Assembly (NCBI RefSeq): GCF_000340215.1
Contig: NW_006921533.1
Span: forward strand, 4,490,979 to 4,554,978
Direction: 5' to 3'
Origin: Pseudocercospora fijiensis CIRAD86
Taxonomy: Eukaryota > Ascomycota > Dothideomycetes > Mycosphaerellales > Mycosphaerellaceae
Length of the DNA: 64,000 nucleotides
Of this stretch, positions 24,250 to 34,431 are shown in pieces. The notes beneath the pieces were generated by a model. The model searched no databases. It was not told where the DNA came from and saw nothing but the letters and a program-made list of their open reading frames with translations. Both the position numbers and the translations under genes were made by a program. Within the stretch, counting starts at the first letter, position 1, and each line of letters opens with the position of its first letter.

Positions 24250-24700
24250 TACGCTCGATCGCGTTGCTTCTGCGAGTGTAGGCCTAGTTAAGCTACTTCT
24301 ACGAGAGTAGGCCTAGTTTAGCTACTTCTGCGAGAGCAGGCGTGTAATGCCTAGTTTAGCTGCTTCTACGAGAGCTAGCCTAGTTTAGCTACTTCTGCGA
24401 GAGCAGGCGTATAATGCCTAGTTAAGCTGCTCCTACGAGAGCCGGCGTGTAATATAGGATGCCTAGTTGAGTTGCTTCTGCGAGTGCTAGTTAAGCTGCT
24501 TCTACGAGAGCTAGCCTAGTTTAGCTGCTCCTACGAGAGCCGGCGTATAATATAGGATGCCTAGTTGAGTTGCTTCTGCGAGTGCTAGTTTAGCTGCTTC
24601 TGCGAGAGCAGGCGTGTAATACCTAGTTTAGCTACTTCTGCGAGAGCCGGCGTATAATATAGGATGCCTAGTTAAGTTGCTTCTACGAGAGCTAGCGCTA
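24250..24700. repeat. Tandem array of a GCCTAGTTTAGCTGCTTCTG unit (about 38-58 bp)
   Basis: About ten copies of a unit that continues CGAGAGCAGGCGTGTAAT; some copies carry an extra ATAGGAT segment. T/C and A/G differences between copies at CA/TG sites suggest uneven RIP. Confidence 0.8.
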
Positions 24701-24726
24701 GAATTGGCGCTAGAATTGGTATTTAA

Positions 24727-24900
24727 TAAGGTCCTTCCTTACTACCCTTCTATTATGTCCTTATAAGCTCGCTAAGCAGGCTCTTTTATTATGTCCTTAT
24801 AGGCTCGCTAAATAGGTTCTTCTATTATATCCTTATAGGCTCGCTAAGCAGGCTCTTCTATTATGTCCTTATAGGCTCGCTAAGTAGGCTTTTCTATCGT
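24727..24900. repeat. Tandem array, about 40-bp unit with TTATGTCCTTATARGCTCGC
   Basis: Four to five copies of the unit 'CTTCTATTATGTCCTTATA' followed by GGCTCGCTAAGCAGG. A lone related copy is found at about 24185, before the previous array, showing that the two arrays are interleaved. Confidence 0.8.
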
Positions 24901-25240
24901 AATCTTTACGATAAGGGTTTGTAGATAGTCGTAGGTATAGATAGTCGTAGGTATCGATAGTATATAAGAGCTAGGCGAGAAGCGTAAATTCGAGGAAGCG
25001 ACAAGGATACCGAGTCCCGCTAAGACCCCGGATTTAGTATAGCAGAGCGCTTGATTAGTAGGATTAAACGTTATAGCTGCTTCCTTCCGCGTATTTACAA
25101 TACCGACTTTACGACTTTTATAATAGTATTACTAATATAGCGAGATACGTCGATTTAGCGCGTTTCTAGCAAATGGCGCTAACAAAAGTGTCTAATACGA
25201 TAACGACGGCCGCCTTAGGTACTAATACTAGCGAGAAGTT

Positions 25241-25301
25241 ACTAGCGAGACTAGCGAGACTAGCGAGACTAGCGAGACTAGCGAGACTAGCGAGACTAGC
25301 A
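25241..25301. repeat. 9-bp tandem array (ACTAGCGAG)n
   Basis: Six to seven near-perfect copies of ACTAGCGAG in a row. Confidence 0.9.
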
Positions 25302-26120
25302 CTATACTTATTGCACCGCAGCTATTAGCACTACAATATATACGGCAAGGATAGATACGTAGGGCGATAATATACATCGAGCGCTCGTAAAAGCACCCTT
25401 CGAGAAGCTACGATAGCCCTCTTACGTTAACGCCCTCTATTGCTTAGACTCTCCCTAGAACGATTATTCCGATAACTAGTTACTATACAAGGTAGAGAAA
25501 ACGAATAGTAGCGTCCGGGGATCTAATTAACTAGCGGTACTAAGCGGCTATAGAAGCATACACTCCGAAGCATACTAGTATTATACATAGCCTATATACT
25601 ACGCGTAATACGCAACAATTAACGCATTCTATTACTAACTATAGTACGCGAGGTATGTAGGAAGGGACTTATTAAGCGAAACAATAATAGCTCATTCGCT
25701 AAAGCGACACTTATTAGTACCTAGACAATAATAGAGTGTAACCGCGCCCTTAGTATTAGAGACACCGCGAAAAAAAAAGGTTGTCGAGCGCGTTATAGTC
25801 GTATAGCAATGTTAATACGCTTACTAGAAGAGGAGGCGCACTATAGTCGGATAATAGTCTTAATACGCTTTCGATCGGTTCGGTTCGGTACGTACTGCAG
25901 TCGAATAGCAGTCTTAATACGCAAAGGGCTACAGTCGTGTAGTAGTGCTGCAGTCGTATAGCAGTAAAGACTAAGACTAAGCGCCTTCGGGCTTAATAAG
26001 TATACTAGAGGCCCTTACGCAACGACTAAGGTTATTATAACTAACAGTCCTAACGAAGGCGTTACGCCGACTTAACTAGATGCGCGTATGTTATCCTATA
26101 AAGAATCCGAATGTAGGAAG

Positions 26121-26318
26121 CCTATAGCCGCTACTTAAGGTATACCTTACTAAAGAGTTTTTACCGAGTTAGACCTATAGCAATACTACGAACCTATTAA
26201 CCTACTTAGTAGGAGAGTCGCTATCGAGCCGCTACTTAAGGTGTACCTTACTAAAGAGTTTTTACCGAGTTAGACCGTTAGCCGCATTATAGGTATACCT
26301 TACTAAAGAGTTTTTACC
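26121..26318. repeat. Three-copy repeat, 'CCTTACTAAAGAGTTTTTAC' unit
   Basis: Copies start near 26129, 26231 and 26281, each with GGTATACCTTACTAAAGAG and TTTTTACC; the first two share CCGAGTTAGACC. Spacings are uneven, so this is a dispersed or partly deleted array. Confidence 0.75.
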
Positions 26319-27096
26319 TCCGCTAATCTACCCGAGACCCGCAGTTTGTTGCACTAAGACAAGACTGCGATCTAATAATAACTATGCTCTTTCGGTTAAA
26401 TGCGCAGTCGGCGCCCGCTAAAGCTATAGTATACCTACTCGCTAGGAGAGTCGCCTTCGCAACGTCTTACGTCGGCAAAGCCTATCGGAGACTAAACCTC
26501 GAAGAGAAAGGACTAAACAAACTCTACCTATCGAGGAACCTTAACTATTAGATAAGCGGCTCTATCGGTAGCAAGCCGTAGAACTAGTAAGGAATAGTGT
26601 TAATCGCTATAGAGCTACCTATATGCGACAAAGAGGTATCGATACTATTGCATACGCCGACAGCTAGTATATTGCTAGGGGTGTTAGTATATTAGTGTAT
26701 ATAGAAGAAGAAGAAGTTAAACTAGGAAGCGTAGGTCTATATTGGCGCTTCGTAGGTAAGGTTTGCCTCTACTAATAGGATTGCGCTATTCAGCTATAAT
26801 AGCAAGGCAATAATAACGGCTATACATTATCGCACTTTTAACGCAACGTAATAGCCGCCGACTGCTGCTAGTTAAATGCCTAAGGCTAGAATTGCTAGCG
26901 ACTAGAGGCATAGGCAAGGACTTCGTATTAGGCTATAGCTAGTTTAAAAAGCTCTTCGGCACGACGATAGAATGTGCTCTGCGCTCGTTAGCCGACGCAG
27001 CTCTCTAGTCTACCGCTACTACTTCGCCGCTAACCCCCTAGTCTACGGAGCTATTAGCTATCAAACTATTATTATACGCCTAGCTAAACCCTTCGT

Positions 27097-27478
27097 AGCT
27101 AGCTATTAAGCTATTATCGTACGCCTGGCCTAGCTAGCTATTAAGCTATTATCGTACGCCTAGCCTAGCTAGCTATTAAGCCATTATCGTACGCCTAGCC
27201 TAACTAGCTATTAAGCAATTATCGTACGCCTAGCCTAGCTAGCTATTAAGCAATCATCGTACGCCTAGCCTAGCTAGCTATTAAGCAATTATCGTACGCC
27301 TAGCCTAGCTAGCTATTAAGCAATTATCGTACGCCTAGCCTAGCTAGCTATTAAGCAATTATCGTACGCCTAGCCTAGCTAGCTATTAAGCTATTATCGT
27401 ACGCCTAGCCTAGCTAGCTATTAAGCAATTATCTTACGCCTAGCCTAGCTAGCTATTAAGCTATCATCGTACGCCTAG
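27097..27478. repeat. 35-bp tandem array, about eleven copies
   Basis: Unit TAGCTAGCTATTAAGCAATT followed by ATCGTACGCCTAGCC. Copies are almost identical, differing mainly at CAATT/CTATT and CTTACG/CGTACG. The unit has an internal TAGCTAGCTA palindrome. High identity points to recent expansion. Confidence 0.92.
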
Positions 27479-27599
27479 CACTAGAAGATAAAGCACTAGA
27501 AGATAAAGCTATAGTAGCACTAGAAGCTAACAGCCTATATTAATTGGCATAGTAAGGAACGGTAGCTAAGCGATAGATACAGCAGGTTGGATTTCTATA

Positions 27600-30500
27600 T
27601 ACTAAATGTGTTACCCTCTTAGTTAAGCTCGTTAAGATAGGTAGTTGGTAGCGCCTCGTCTCCCTGCTCGTCTTCCTGCTCGTCTCCTAGCTATCTATTA
27701 CGCCGATCGACCGCATTAGCCTATATAGAGTCGCTAGTATTAACAGTAGAGTCTTCGATAGCACTAAGATTACCGGTAGCTATACGACTAGCAATAGCAG
27801 TAGCCTCTATCTCCTCGTCTATCGATACGGTACTACGACCCTAATAATACTACGCATTGCCCTCGTTAAAGTCGGCTACCTTTTCTAAGATCTGCATGCC
27901 TCCGAGCTGCTAGATGTTATTAGAGACGTTGCTACTAGGGTTTCCGTATAGCTTTGTATATCTATTAGAGTATAGCTTCTCGGCTCTACTAAATACGTCG
28001 ATAGAGGTGTCCTTATAGGTATAGTAGCTACTTAGCTTGATCCTAGTTATATTGGTTATTATAGTGCGTAAGACTCTAGATAGCTCCCAGTTTAATGCTA
28101 CCTTCTTAAATGTGGCCTGTATATTATAGGTCGAATTGGCGTGTCGGTTAATGTCCTTAGAGTACTCGTAATTATAGAGCTTAAGACACTTATTAGCTGC
28201 GACAGCATGTCCCTTGTTACCGTTTATAGAGATCACACTTAATATTAGGATTGCCTTTTGTACTACTAGATTAGCACTAGGACCGAGCAGCTAGCGTAGG
28301 TAGGTTATTAGGCGGCTATAATTGCCCTAACGAGTACTAAAGAATAATAGGATTAGGAAGTCGACTAATCTACGAAGATAGCTAATATCTATATTACGGA
28401 TAGACTTGCGCAACGTAAGGAATTGCTCAATCTCCTTTAGCATTCGAGACATTATCGTAAACTGCGGATCTGTTCTAGGTTAGCCGCGCTAGGCAGACGG
28501 AGACAACGTATCGTTATATATCTTATCGATAAGATAGATATACTAATCGCGAGTAAGTCGAGAGATAGCGGCCTCTACTATTTCTATGCGATTATCCTAG
28601 CTAGCGATAATGACTCGGCCTTTATCGATAAGCTACTAAATAACGAGACCGACAATGCGAGATCGGAAGCTCGTTTTTAATAGCTACTAAACCTCGAAGA
28701 ACTTAGCCTTATCCTTACTAATCTTATTGTCTCTATACTAAAAGGCAGCATTAGCCTTTAACGTCTAGGATACTAGCAATAGCTCCCTATCTCTGTTATT
28801 GTCCTAATAGGTCCGCAGCAATATAAGGCCGCAGTTTATTATAGTATAGAACTAGGCAGGAGAGAACAAGAGATTGTCTCGCTTGTCGTACGCATCGTCG
28901 CTCTTAACACTCTTATTACGGACAGAAAGGCCGCGTAGAATAGTTATCTAGTCGCTATTACAGATAATCAGCGGTCTATTAGGTCCGTTTTTGAAGTCCT
29001 TATCTCGATCTAGGTTTGGCCAGGATCGCCAGGACAGCGAGGAATGCGTAAGTGACGCGCTTTCGGGTAATGCAGTGCATGTTTCATCTCCAGGTAAATG
29101 CGTGCGTGAGTTGCTTGAGGTTGTCTGCCAGCGTCTTTAGACGACTAACGGCATTACTATCGTTATCGTCGTTACTAGCCTCTACCGCCTCCTTCTTAAA
29201 CATAGCTTTAACGGCTTTCGGGAAAGTGTATACGATAGCCTTATCGATATAGAACAAGGCAGTCTTCTTGCTAATCTCCGTAATCTTAATAGTCTTAGGC
29301 CCGCCGTTAGCAGTCTCGCTGTTAGTAGTCGGATCGGCTAGGTTCCTTAGGATCTATATATAGGCTTTATCCTCGTATATATTCTTAAAGATATCGTCTA
29401 GATCTAGAGGCTTATCGTAGTGGATTATGCCCTTCTTTAACCCGCCCTCTAGAATGTACTTGTTCTCTATAAGGTACGATGTTATAATACTAAGTATCTT
29501 GTTAGTTTCACTACTCCGCTAGACTATATAGGTCTATATACGATTGAAATTATCGATAGTCTTGCTGCTCTGCTTCTTCGGGTCGTTAGCTAACTCGCTA
29601 ATCTTCTATATCTGGATTTCTGCATTCTTACCTATTAGGATCTATATAGTGCGGTACGAGGGGACAAGGCTAAGGCTATTTAGGCACTCGAGAACTCTCC
29701 GGCTTGCTCTATTACTAACGAGAAAGATGCTAAGGGCCTTCGGGAAGAAAGAGGCATTAATATAAGCTATTAAGAAAAGGATTTGCGATATAATTATCGT
29801 AGTACGCTTCCGGATAACATTGTACCTGTCCTAGAAGGTTTCCTAGTACTAGGCGGTGTTCTTTCGGACATTAGGGAGAAGGTCCTAGCTAAGAAGCTAA
29901 TACTATGTCGGGGCATACTAATAAATAATACTGTCTATATCGGTAAGGTCGAATTCGGCATAGCTAAATTCTAGATAGTAGGTACTAAAGAGATCCTTAC
30001 CGATAAGGGTCTTAAGCTCTGCACGTACAATACGAGCGCTAAATAGGCGTTCTTCTAGGAAGGCATCGAGGAGAGACTTAAGGTTTCTATTATACCGCTT
30101 AGATCGCCTCGTTAAGACGCGTAGTTAATCCTAGGTTACGTCCTACTAGGCCTTCTTACCTAGCTTGCCAACTAGGAACTTTATAAGGTACGGTATAGTA
30201 ATCTTATGCTTATTTATAAGCTCCTTAATCTCTTTGTAGTGCTTATCGCGGTTCCTCTTCCCGCGAGCGGCCGCTATAAGGCGCTCTTCTTCGGTAAGAG
30301 GCTAGTCTGCCTCTTTACTATCTTCTTCGCTAGCTTTATTACTATCTTTATTACTATCTTCTTCGTTACTATCGCGAAGCTCGAGATCTTCCTCGTCGTC
30401 GGACATCTCTTTATCCTCCTCGCTAAGGTCTTTATCTGCGGATGCCTTATCCTAGAAGTTACTAATCTTATCTATCCCGGCTAGTCTAACTAATTGATCT
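27600..30500 (-). pseudogene. Long unknown protein relic, minus strand, RIP-degraded
   Basis: Minus-strand translation stays coding-like over almost 3 kb. It begins near 30500, includes an intact 108-codon open stretch at 28236-27910 (GHAVAANKCLKLYNYEYSKD near its start), and ends near 27620. Blocks such as KYILEGGLKKGIIHYDKPLD, ALFYIDKAIVYTFPKAVKAM, NLLFSPA and LLILLFFSTR are visible between stops at Trp/Gln positions. It opens with an Ala/Thr-rich repeat (30720-30905 on the same strand). I do not recognise the family. Given its size and its position near a RecQ relic, it may be the companion protein or N-terminal half of such an element, but that is inference. Confidence 0.55.
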
Positions 30501-30714
30501 AGAGGGTTAGAGAGAATGCCGCCGCTGCTTAGATAGATTAGTAGATCGGTCTGTGCGCCTATAAGAACAGTCTGTTCCTTAGGTCCTCTAGGCAAAGTAG
30601 CATCGTCGTCTAGGCCGGTTATATTCTTATTATAGTTATAGGCGACAGCACTACCGACTAGGTTATTATTAGATAGTAGAACCGAGGTTAAGGAGGATAG
30701 ATCGTCGCTCGATA

Positions 30715-30910
30715 TATTAGTAGCGGTAGCAGCTATAGTAGCAGCGGTAGTAGCAGCGGTGCTAGCAGCTATAGTAGCAGCGGTGCTAGTAGCTATAGTA
30801 GCAGCTATAGTAGCAGCTATGCTAGCAGCTATAGTAGCAGCGGTCTCTTAGCTATAGTAGTAGCGGTAGTAGTAGCGGTCTCCTAGCTATAGTAGTAGTA
30901 CTAGCAGCGA
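30715..30910. repeat. Short tandem array of GTAGCAGCGGTA/GTAGCAGCTATA units
   Basis: Repeated 12-18-bp units of GCAGCTATAGTA, GCAGCGGTAGTA and GCAGCGGTGCTA. On the minus strand this would read as an Ala/Thr-rich run at the start of the unknown relic. Confidence 0.8.
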
Positions 30911-31559
30911 CTTTTAGGTGTTTTAACCTTAGCTTTAGAGTCGCGTCTGCTATATAGCAGCAACTTAATAACTATACCTCGGATAGACTTATGCTATATA
31001 TAAAAGGTGTTTAGAAATAGTCTACGAAGGACCTCGAAGTATCGAGTCGGCTATAGGAAGGTTGTCGATTGCCCTTAAAGGTTATAGAGCGGTTAGTAGG
31101 CGTCGGACGGAATTTTCGCCTACCTAAACAATAATTACCGGCGTTAGGAGAAGGACCTCTAAGTATTAGCTAGGCGATGCGGTATATTATATATTAAGGT
31201 GTTTCTAGCAGTGTAGCTAGCCGCCTAGTAATCCGGATAGCTATAGTCGAGTCGGCTTAGCAGAATGGCGAAAACTTAACGCGCTAACGTCGTATAGACT
31301 TGTTTAGTAGGTAGAATAAAGCGCAATTAGTAGGGCTACAATCTCCGCTATTTAGATTGTTATATTTGCGTAGTCGCGAAAAAGTAGTACGTCGTAGGCT
31401 AGTTTAGCACGGCTTGTTCTTAGGCTTATAGGCGAAGAATTATTAGGTGTGTTTGTAATTAGCTAGTCGGAAAGTTCGGAAGCTAGCCCTAATTACTAAT
31501 CTATTACGTACACTCGGTCGCAGTTTGATTCTTTATACCTACAAGCCTAATAGGAGGTA
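30911..31559. other. RIP-mutated spacer
   Basis: About 650 bp between the Ala/Thr-type array and the second transposase fragment. It may be the decayed C-terminal half of that transposase, but I cannot see the remaining catalytic blocks. Confidence 0.4.
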
Positions 31560-31917
31560 GATCTATAGCGCTAACACAGTCCTTAAAAGCGGCATATTTT
31601 AGCTCTCTTAATCGCTTAGGTACGTTATTGTAATCCGGCTCTTTTATATACTCTAGATATAGTAGTAGAACACAGCGAAGAACCTCGTAGAAGGACTAGC
31701 TTATTGTCTAGGTCGAGCGCTTCTATAGAGCGTGTGTCTCGTCGTATGTGGCTCTATAGCTATAGATATATAGGAAGTGTATTAACCTCTCGGCGGCGGT
31801 AAGATAACGCGTTAAACGAAGGCTATTCTCGAGCTTAATAAGGTGCCAAAGAAGCTTATTAAACGTCTCGATATTAACTCGATAGAGCTTGTATAACTCC
31901 TTGTCGTTGCTTAGCAA
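31560..31917 (-). pseudogene. Second PIF/Harbinger transposase fragment (N-terminal part to first Asp)
   Basis: Minus strand from 31917: RVNIETFNKLLWHLIKLENS and RYLTAAERLIHFLYIYSYRA match the N-terminal helical region of DDE_Tnp_4 transposases ('F...r.s...f..L'; 's.ee.l.ifL...g...'). After a frame change it continues EVLRCVLLLYLEYIK and ELKYAAFKDCVSAID, the block leading to the first catalytic Asp (F.dcvGAiDGTHI). The remaining blocks are not recognisable. It lies about 580 bp from the right inverted repeat, so it is a good candidate for the transposase of the outer element. Confidence 0.72.
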
Positions 31918-32482
31918 TTCGGCGGTATAGCGAGTTCCTTCGTAAGTCTAATAAATAAAGGCATTGCGGTCTCCTTCGAAATCTAGATATTGTTTACTAT
32001 AGTATTTAAGAGTCTGTAACAATGTAGCTAGAATAGCAAGAACGCGGTCTTCTAATAGTCTAGTAGACCGTGAAAGGACGTCTATAGCGACAGCGATAAT
32101 ATAGTAGTTAAATTCTACGAAGAACGCGACAACTATACCTCCGAGGCCTCCGTAATAGCTAAAACTACCGATAACGTACTAATACCGACGATGGGCTATG
32201 CTCAAGTAGGTACTGCTAGTACGGAAACACTAGTATTCCGCCTAATGTCGAAGGTGGTGGCATTACACTAGATATAGTAAAGAATTTGATGCCGGATTGC
32301 CTATTCCGGCAATCCACCAGCCTCGAGGCAGTATTCTCAGTATTGCGACGACGACAACATCATCACATGTATCACGACTATTCAGAAGATGGTATTCATA
32401 TTTGGTAACCGCGACACGATATTATAATACAATGTGGCTGTTTGGTAACCGCAATATAGTGTTGTGATACAGTATCAAGCGA
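31918..32482. other. Subterminal region of the 24-kb block
   Basis: The first half is RIP-mutated, but from about 32160 CA and TG reappear. Two direct copies of TTTGGTAACCGC (32401-32412 and 32441-32452) and one inverted copy as GCGATTACCAAA (32479-32490) sit just inside the right terminus, as expected of transposase-binding sites. Confidence 0.55.
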
Positions 32483-32497
32483 TTACCAAATAGGCTC
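32483..32497 (-). repeat. Right terminal inverted repeat of the 24-kb block
   Basis: TTACCAAATAGGCTC, followed by TAA at 32498-32500; exact reverse complement of 8556-8570. Confidence 0.75.
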
Positions 32498-32500
32498 TAA

Positions 32501-32942
32501 ACAACGCCTCGAAGGCTCGAAGGGTACTTCCTATCTATTTTAAAGGCAAGGAGCCGCTGTACGGGCGTTCGATGCTTGCCCTCCGAAGCGTCGCCCGCAC
32601 TCGAGGCGGGCCTTCGTCTGTCTCCCTTCAGACGCTCCTTCCTCACATTGGCGAGGCTACGCTCCAGCAGAGCTCAGAGGGTCGGAATGGAGACAGGCCT
32701 TCGTAAAGGCAGATCCGAAGGATGAACCTGAGCGCCCTTCGAATAGCCAACTATACTATACTCAGGGGTTAATTAGAGATCGGTTTATGCTAGGGCTCTG
32801 GCGAGTAGCTGGGGCTCGGTTTAAGTAGCCAGGTGAAAGTCGGTGTCGGCTCTGGATTCTGCACGATCCTGCATTGATGCTGTAGGGTGCCGCTGAGAAA
32901 ACGAATTTCCGAAGTTCGGGGATGCCGCGACTCGATCTGCTT
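32501..32942. other. Intergenic flank with small hairpins
   Basis: Ordinary sequence between the 24-kb block and the 3' end of the methyltransferase gene. It holds two short inverted repeats, GCCCGC/GCGGGC (32593-32611) and GTCTG/CAGAC (32616-32633). No gene is supported. Confidence 0.5.
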
Positions 32943-34227
32943 TCACGTCTTTCTAGCTATCCAAAGCACAGGGCGATATACGTTCTGCAGCATGCTCGCA
33001 GGATCCTGAATGTAGCCTGTTGCTGGCGCGGTCTGCTGCTCAAGCATTTCGAAGCCCAGGCTCGACACAAGAGCAACAACTTCCTCATTCGACAGCTCAA
33101 ACGATCCTGGCTCCCCAATACCTTGATTACCGTTTGTTTGCGAGTCAGAATGAGTTCGATTGCTGCCCTCACGTTCGCCCGGTAATGGTGCGGACTCAAA
33201 ATGCCATAGTAATGGTCCAAGATTGATCCAAATACCCTTCGTCTTCAAGCAGGCTTTGATGGTCTCAATGTAGCTAATCACATTGGGAGCTGTGTCCAGA
33301 AAGAAGCAGGTGGTCACGGCATCGAAATGCTGTGTATATTCCGGCTTTTGATACACAACGCAAAAATCGCCCGAGGTCATGCTCATGCGCTCACTATGGT
33401 GCACCTCTGCTTGTGACTCTACCTGGGCTTGCTCGAGGACCAACGCTGGAACGATGTCAGGAATAGCAACACCCTGCAGCTGTGCGGAACGTGTGTGATG
33501 ATTGCTGAAACTTAGTGCCCAGGGATATAGTGTATGCTGGCCCACTTTCCTGACTGAGTTTAAAATGTAATTAGACGCTATGAGTTGGTGGTAGGAGATC
33601 TCGTTGCCTTCCACCGTGTAACCAGCTGCACAGAGGTCGAAGACTAGTCTGCCCAGTCCAGCGCCTGGAACCAATATGCGCACAGCGGGACGCTTCTCTG
33701 TTGCACATGGAAAGCACTGCGAAAGTGCCCCCATGATAGGCGAGAAAGCAGCATGTCTTTCGGGTAGGCCCTCAGCAGACCAATCTCTGTAGAGTTGTCG
33801 AATAGTTGATCGAGCCTTGTCAAGATCGCTAGGCTTGGAGTGCGTTTTCCATGTGTCATCGGCCATTTCGAGACCAAATGATGGAAGAGCAAAGCCCAGT
33901 ATGGCGTCGGCAATTGTGGCATTTGAGGCGATGGCTTGATCTATTCTATCGAAAACCTTAGGCAGACAGAAAGGTGGCGACGACAAAAGCTCGACTTGAG
34001 ACGCAGGCAGAGCATAAAAGGACTGACGTCGAAGATGTGTGATGTTGTAATGTGCTGCGCGACGATATTGTCTGAAGAACAGTATCAGACACAAGGCACG
34101 TCTGTGGTCATCCTTACAGCGAGACGCACCTGTAGGAGTCTAGGGCAGCGAACACAGCCTGCCTCTCCTGGGGTTCAGCAAGTGGGTCAAACTCATTGTC
34201 TTGAAGCTCTCTATCTTCAGCAGCCAT
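32943..34227 (-). CDS. Carnosine N-methyltransferase-like protein (N2227 family), two exons
   Basis: A class I SAM-dependent methyltransferase of the N2227 family, whose animal member CARNMT1 methylates carnosine; the fungal substrate is not known to me. Exon 1 is 34227-34130, the intron 34129-34072 (58 nt, GTGCGT..TTCAG), exon 2 34071-32943; 408 residues. Visible: ILVPGAGLGRL at about 165-175 (SAM-binding motif I), VEGNEISYHQ (motif following beta-2), FDAVTTCFFLDTAPNVISYI (family signature), and WINLGPLLWHF. The N-terminal exon supplies MAAEDRELQDNEFDP and joins in frame at QYRRAAHYN. It is divergent to the PAC4 gene, whose start lies 204 bp away, so the two probably share a promoter region. 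Confidence 0.93.
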
Positions 34228-34431
34228 CGGAGAGGAATGTGTGGAATCAGTGGAGGAACGGAAGGAGAGGCCGACGTCGACTCGACATGGAAGGCGGCGC
34301 AAGCGCCACTTCCTTCCGGGCCTGTTTTGACTTTTGACTTTACTTTGAACACGACAACACAGCAAGCGCTATCATCTATCGCAGACTCCTTGCGTCTAAA
34401 TCAACGTCACGCTCGACTTCATCTTGCCCGC

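Larger units (their letters stand above)
24901..27096. other. RIP-mutated spacer with small repeats, no identified gene
   Basis: No coding domain recognised. Contains a 9-bp array (25241-25301), three copies of a 45-50-bp unit (26121-26318) and repeated short motifs such as CAGTCGTATAGCAGT around 25790-25970. Codon-like runs occur in 25000-26900 but no family could be assigned. Confidence 0.5.
8553..32500. mobile_element. 24-kb block bounded by PIF/Harbinger-like TIRs and TAA target-site duplication
   Basis: The left end reads TAA then GAGCCTATTTGGTAA (8556-8570). The right end reads TTACCAAATAGGCTC (32483-32497) then TAA (32498-32500). So a 15-bp perfect inverted repeat is flanked by a 3-bp direct repeat, and TWA target duplications and GRGCCTnTTTGG-like termini are known for PIF/Harbinger transposons. 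Flanking DNA on both sides is ordinary gene-island sequence. Inside are two DDE_Tnp_4 transposase relics, a Myb/SANT-like ORF, a RecQ helicase relic and many tandem arrays, nearly all RIP-mutated. It may be a single giant element, or a Harbinger element swollen by nested insertions. The nested reading is the more cautious one. Confidence 0.7.

Noticed and set aside
27097..27478. Regular 35-bp repeats as a CRISPR array
   Set aside because: Units are directly head-to-tail with no variable spacers, and the genome is eukaryotic.
30206..30484. Hydrophobic 92-codon plus-strand frame as a membrane protein
   Set aside because: It is the antisense of an Asp/Glu/Lys-rich part of the unknown minus-strand relic; antisense of acidic codons reads as Leu/Phe/Ile/Val.
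8553..32500. A Starship-type giant element
   Set aside because: No DUF3435 tyrosine recombinase was seen near either end, and the short TIR plus TAA duplication fits a DDE transposon better.
8547..32506. hAT-type ends (CAGAGCC-like terminus with 8-bp duplication) for the 24-kb block
   Set aside because: The 8 bases outside AGAGCC on the left (TCTCTCTA-like) do not match those on the right (AAACAACG-like), whereas TAA on both sides fits PIF/Harbinger.
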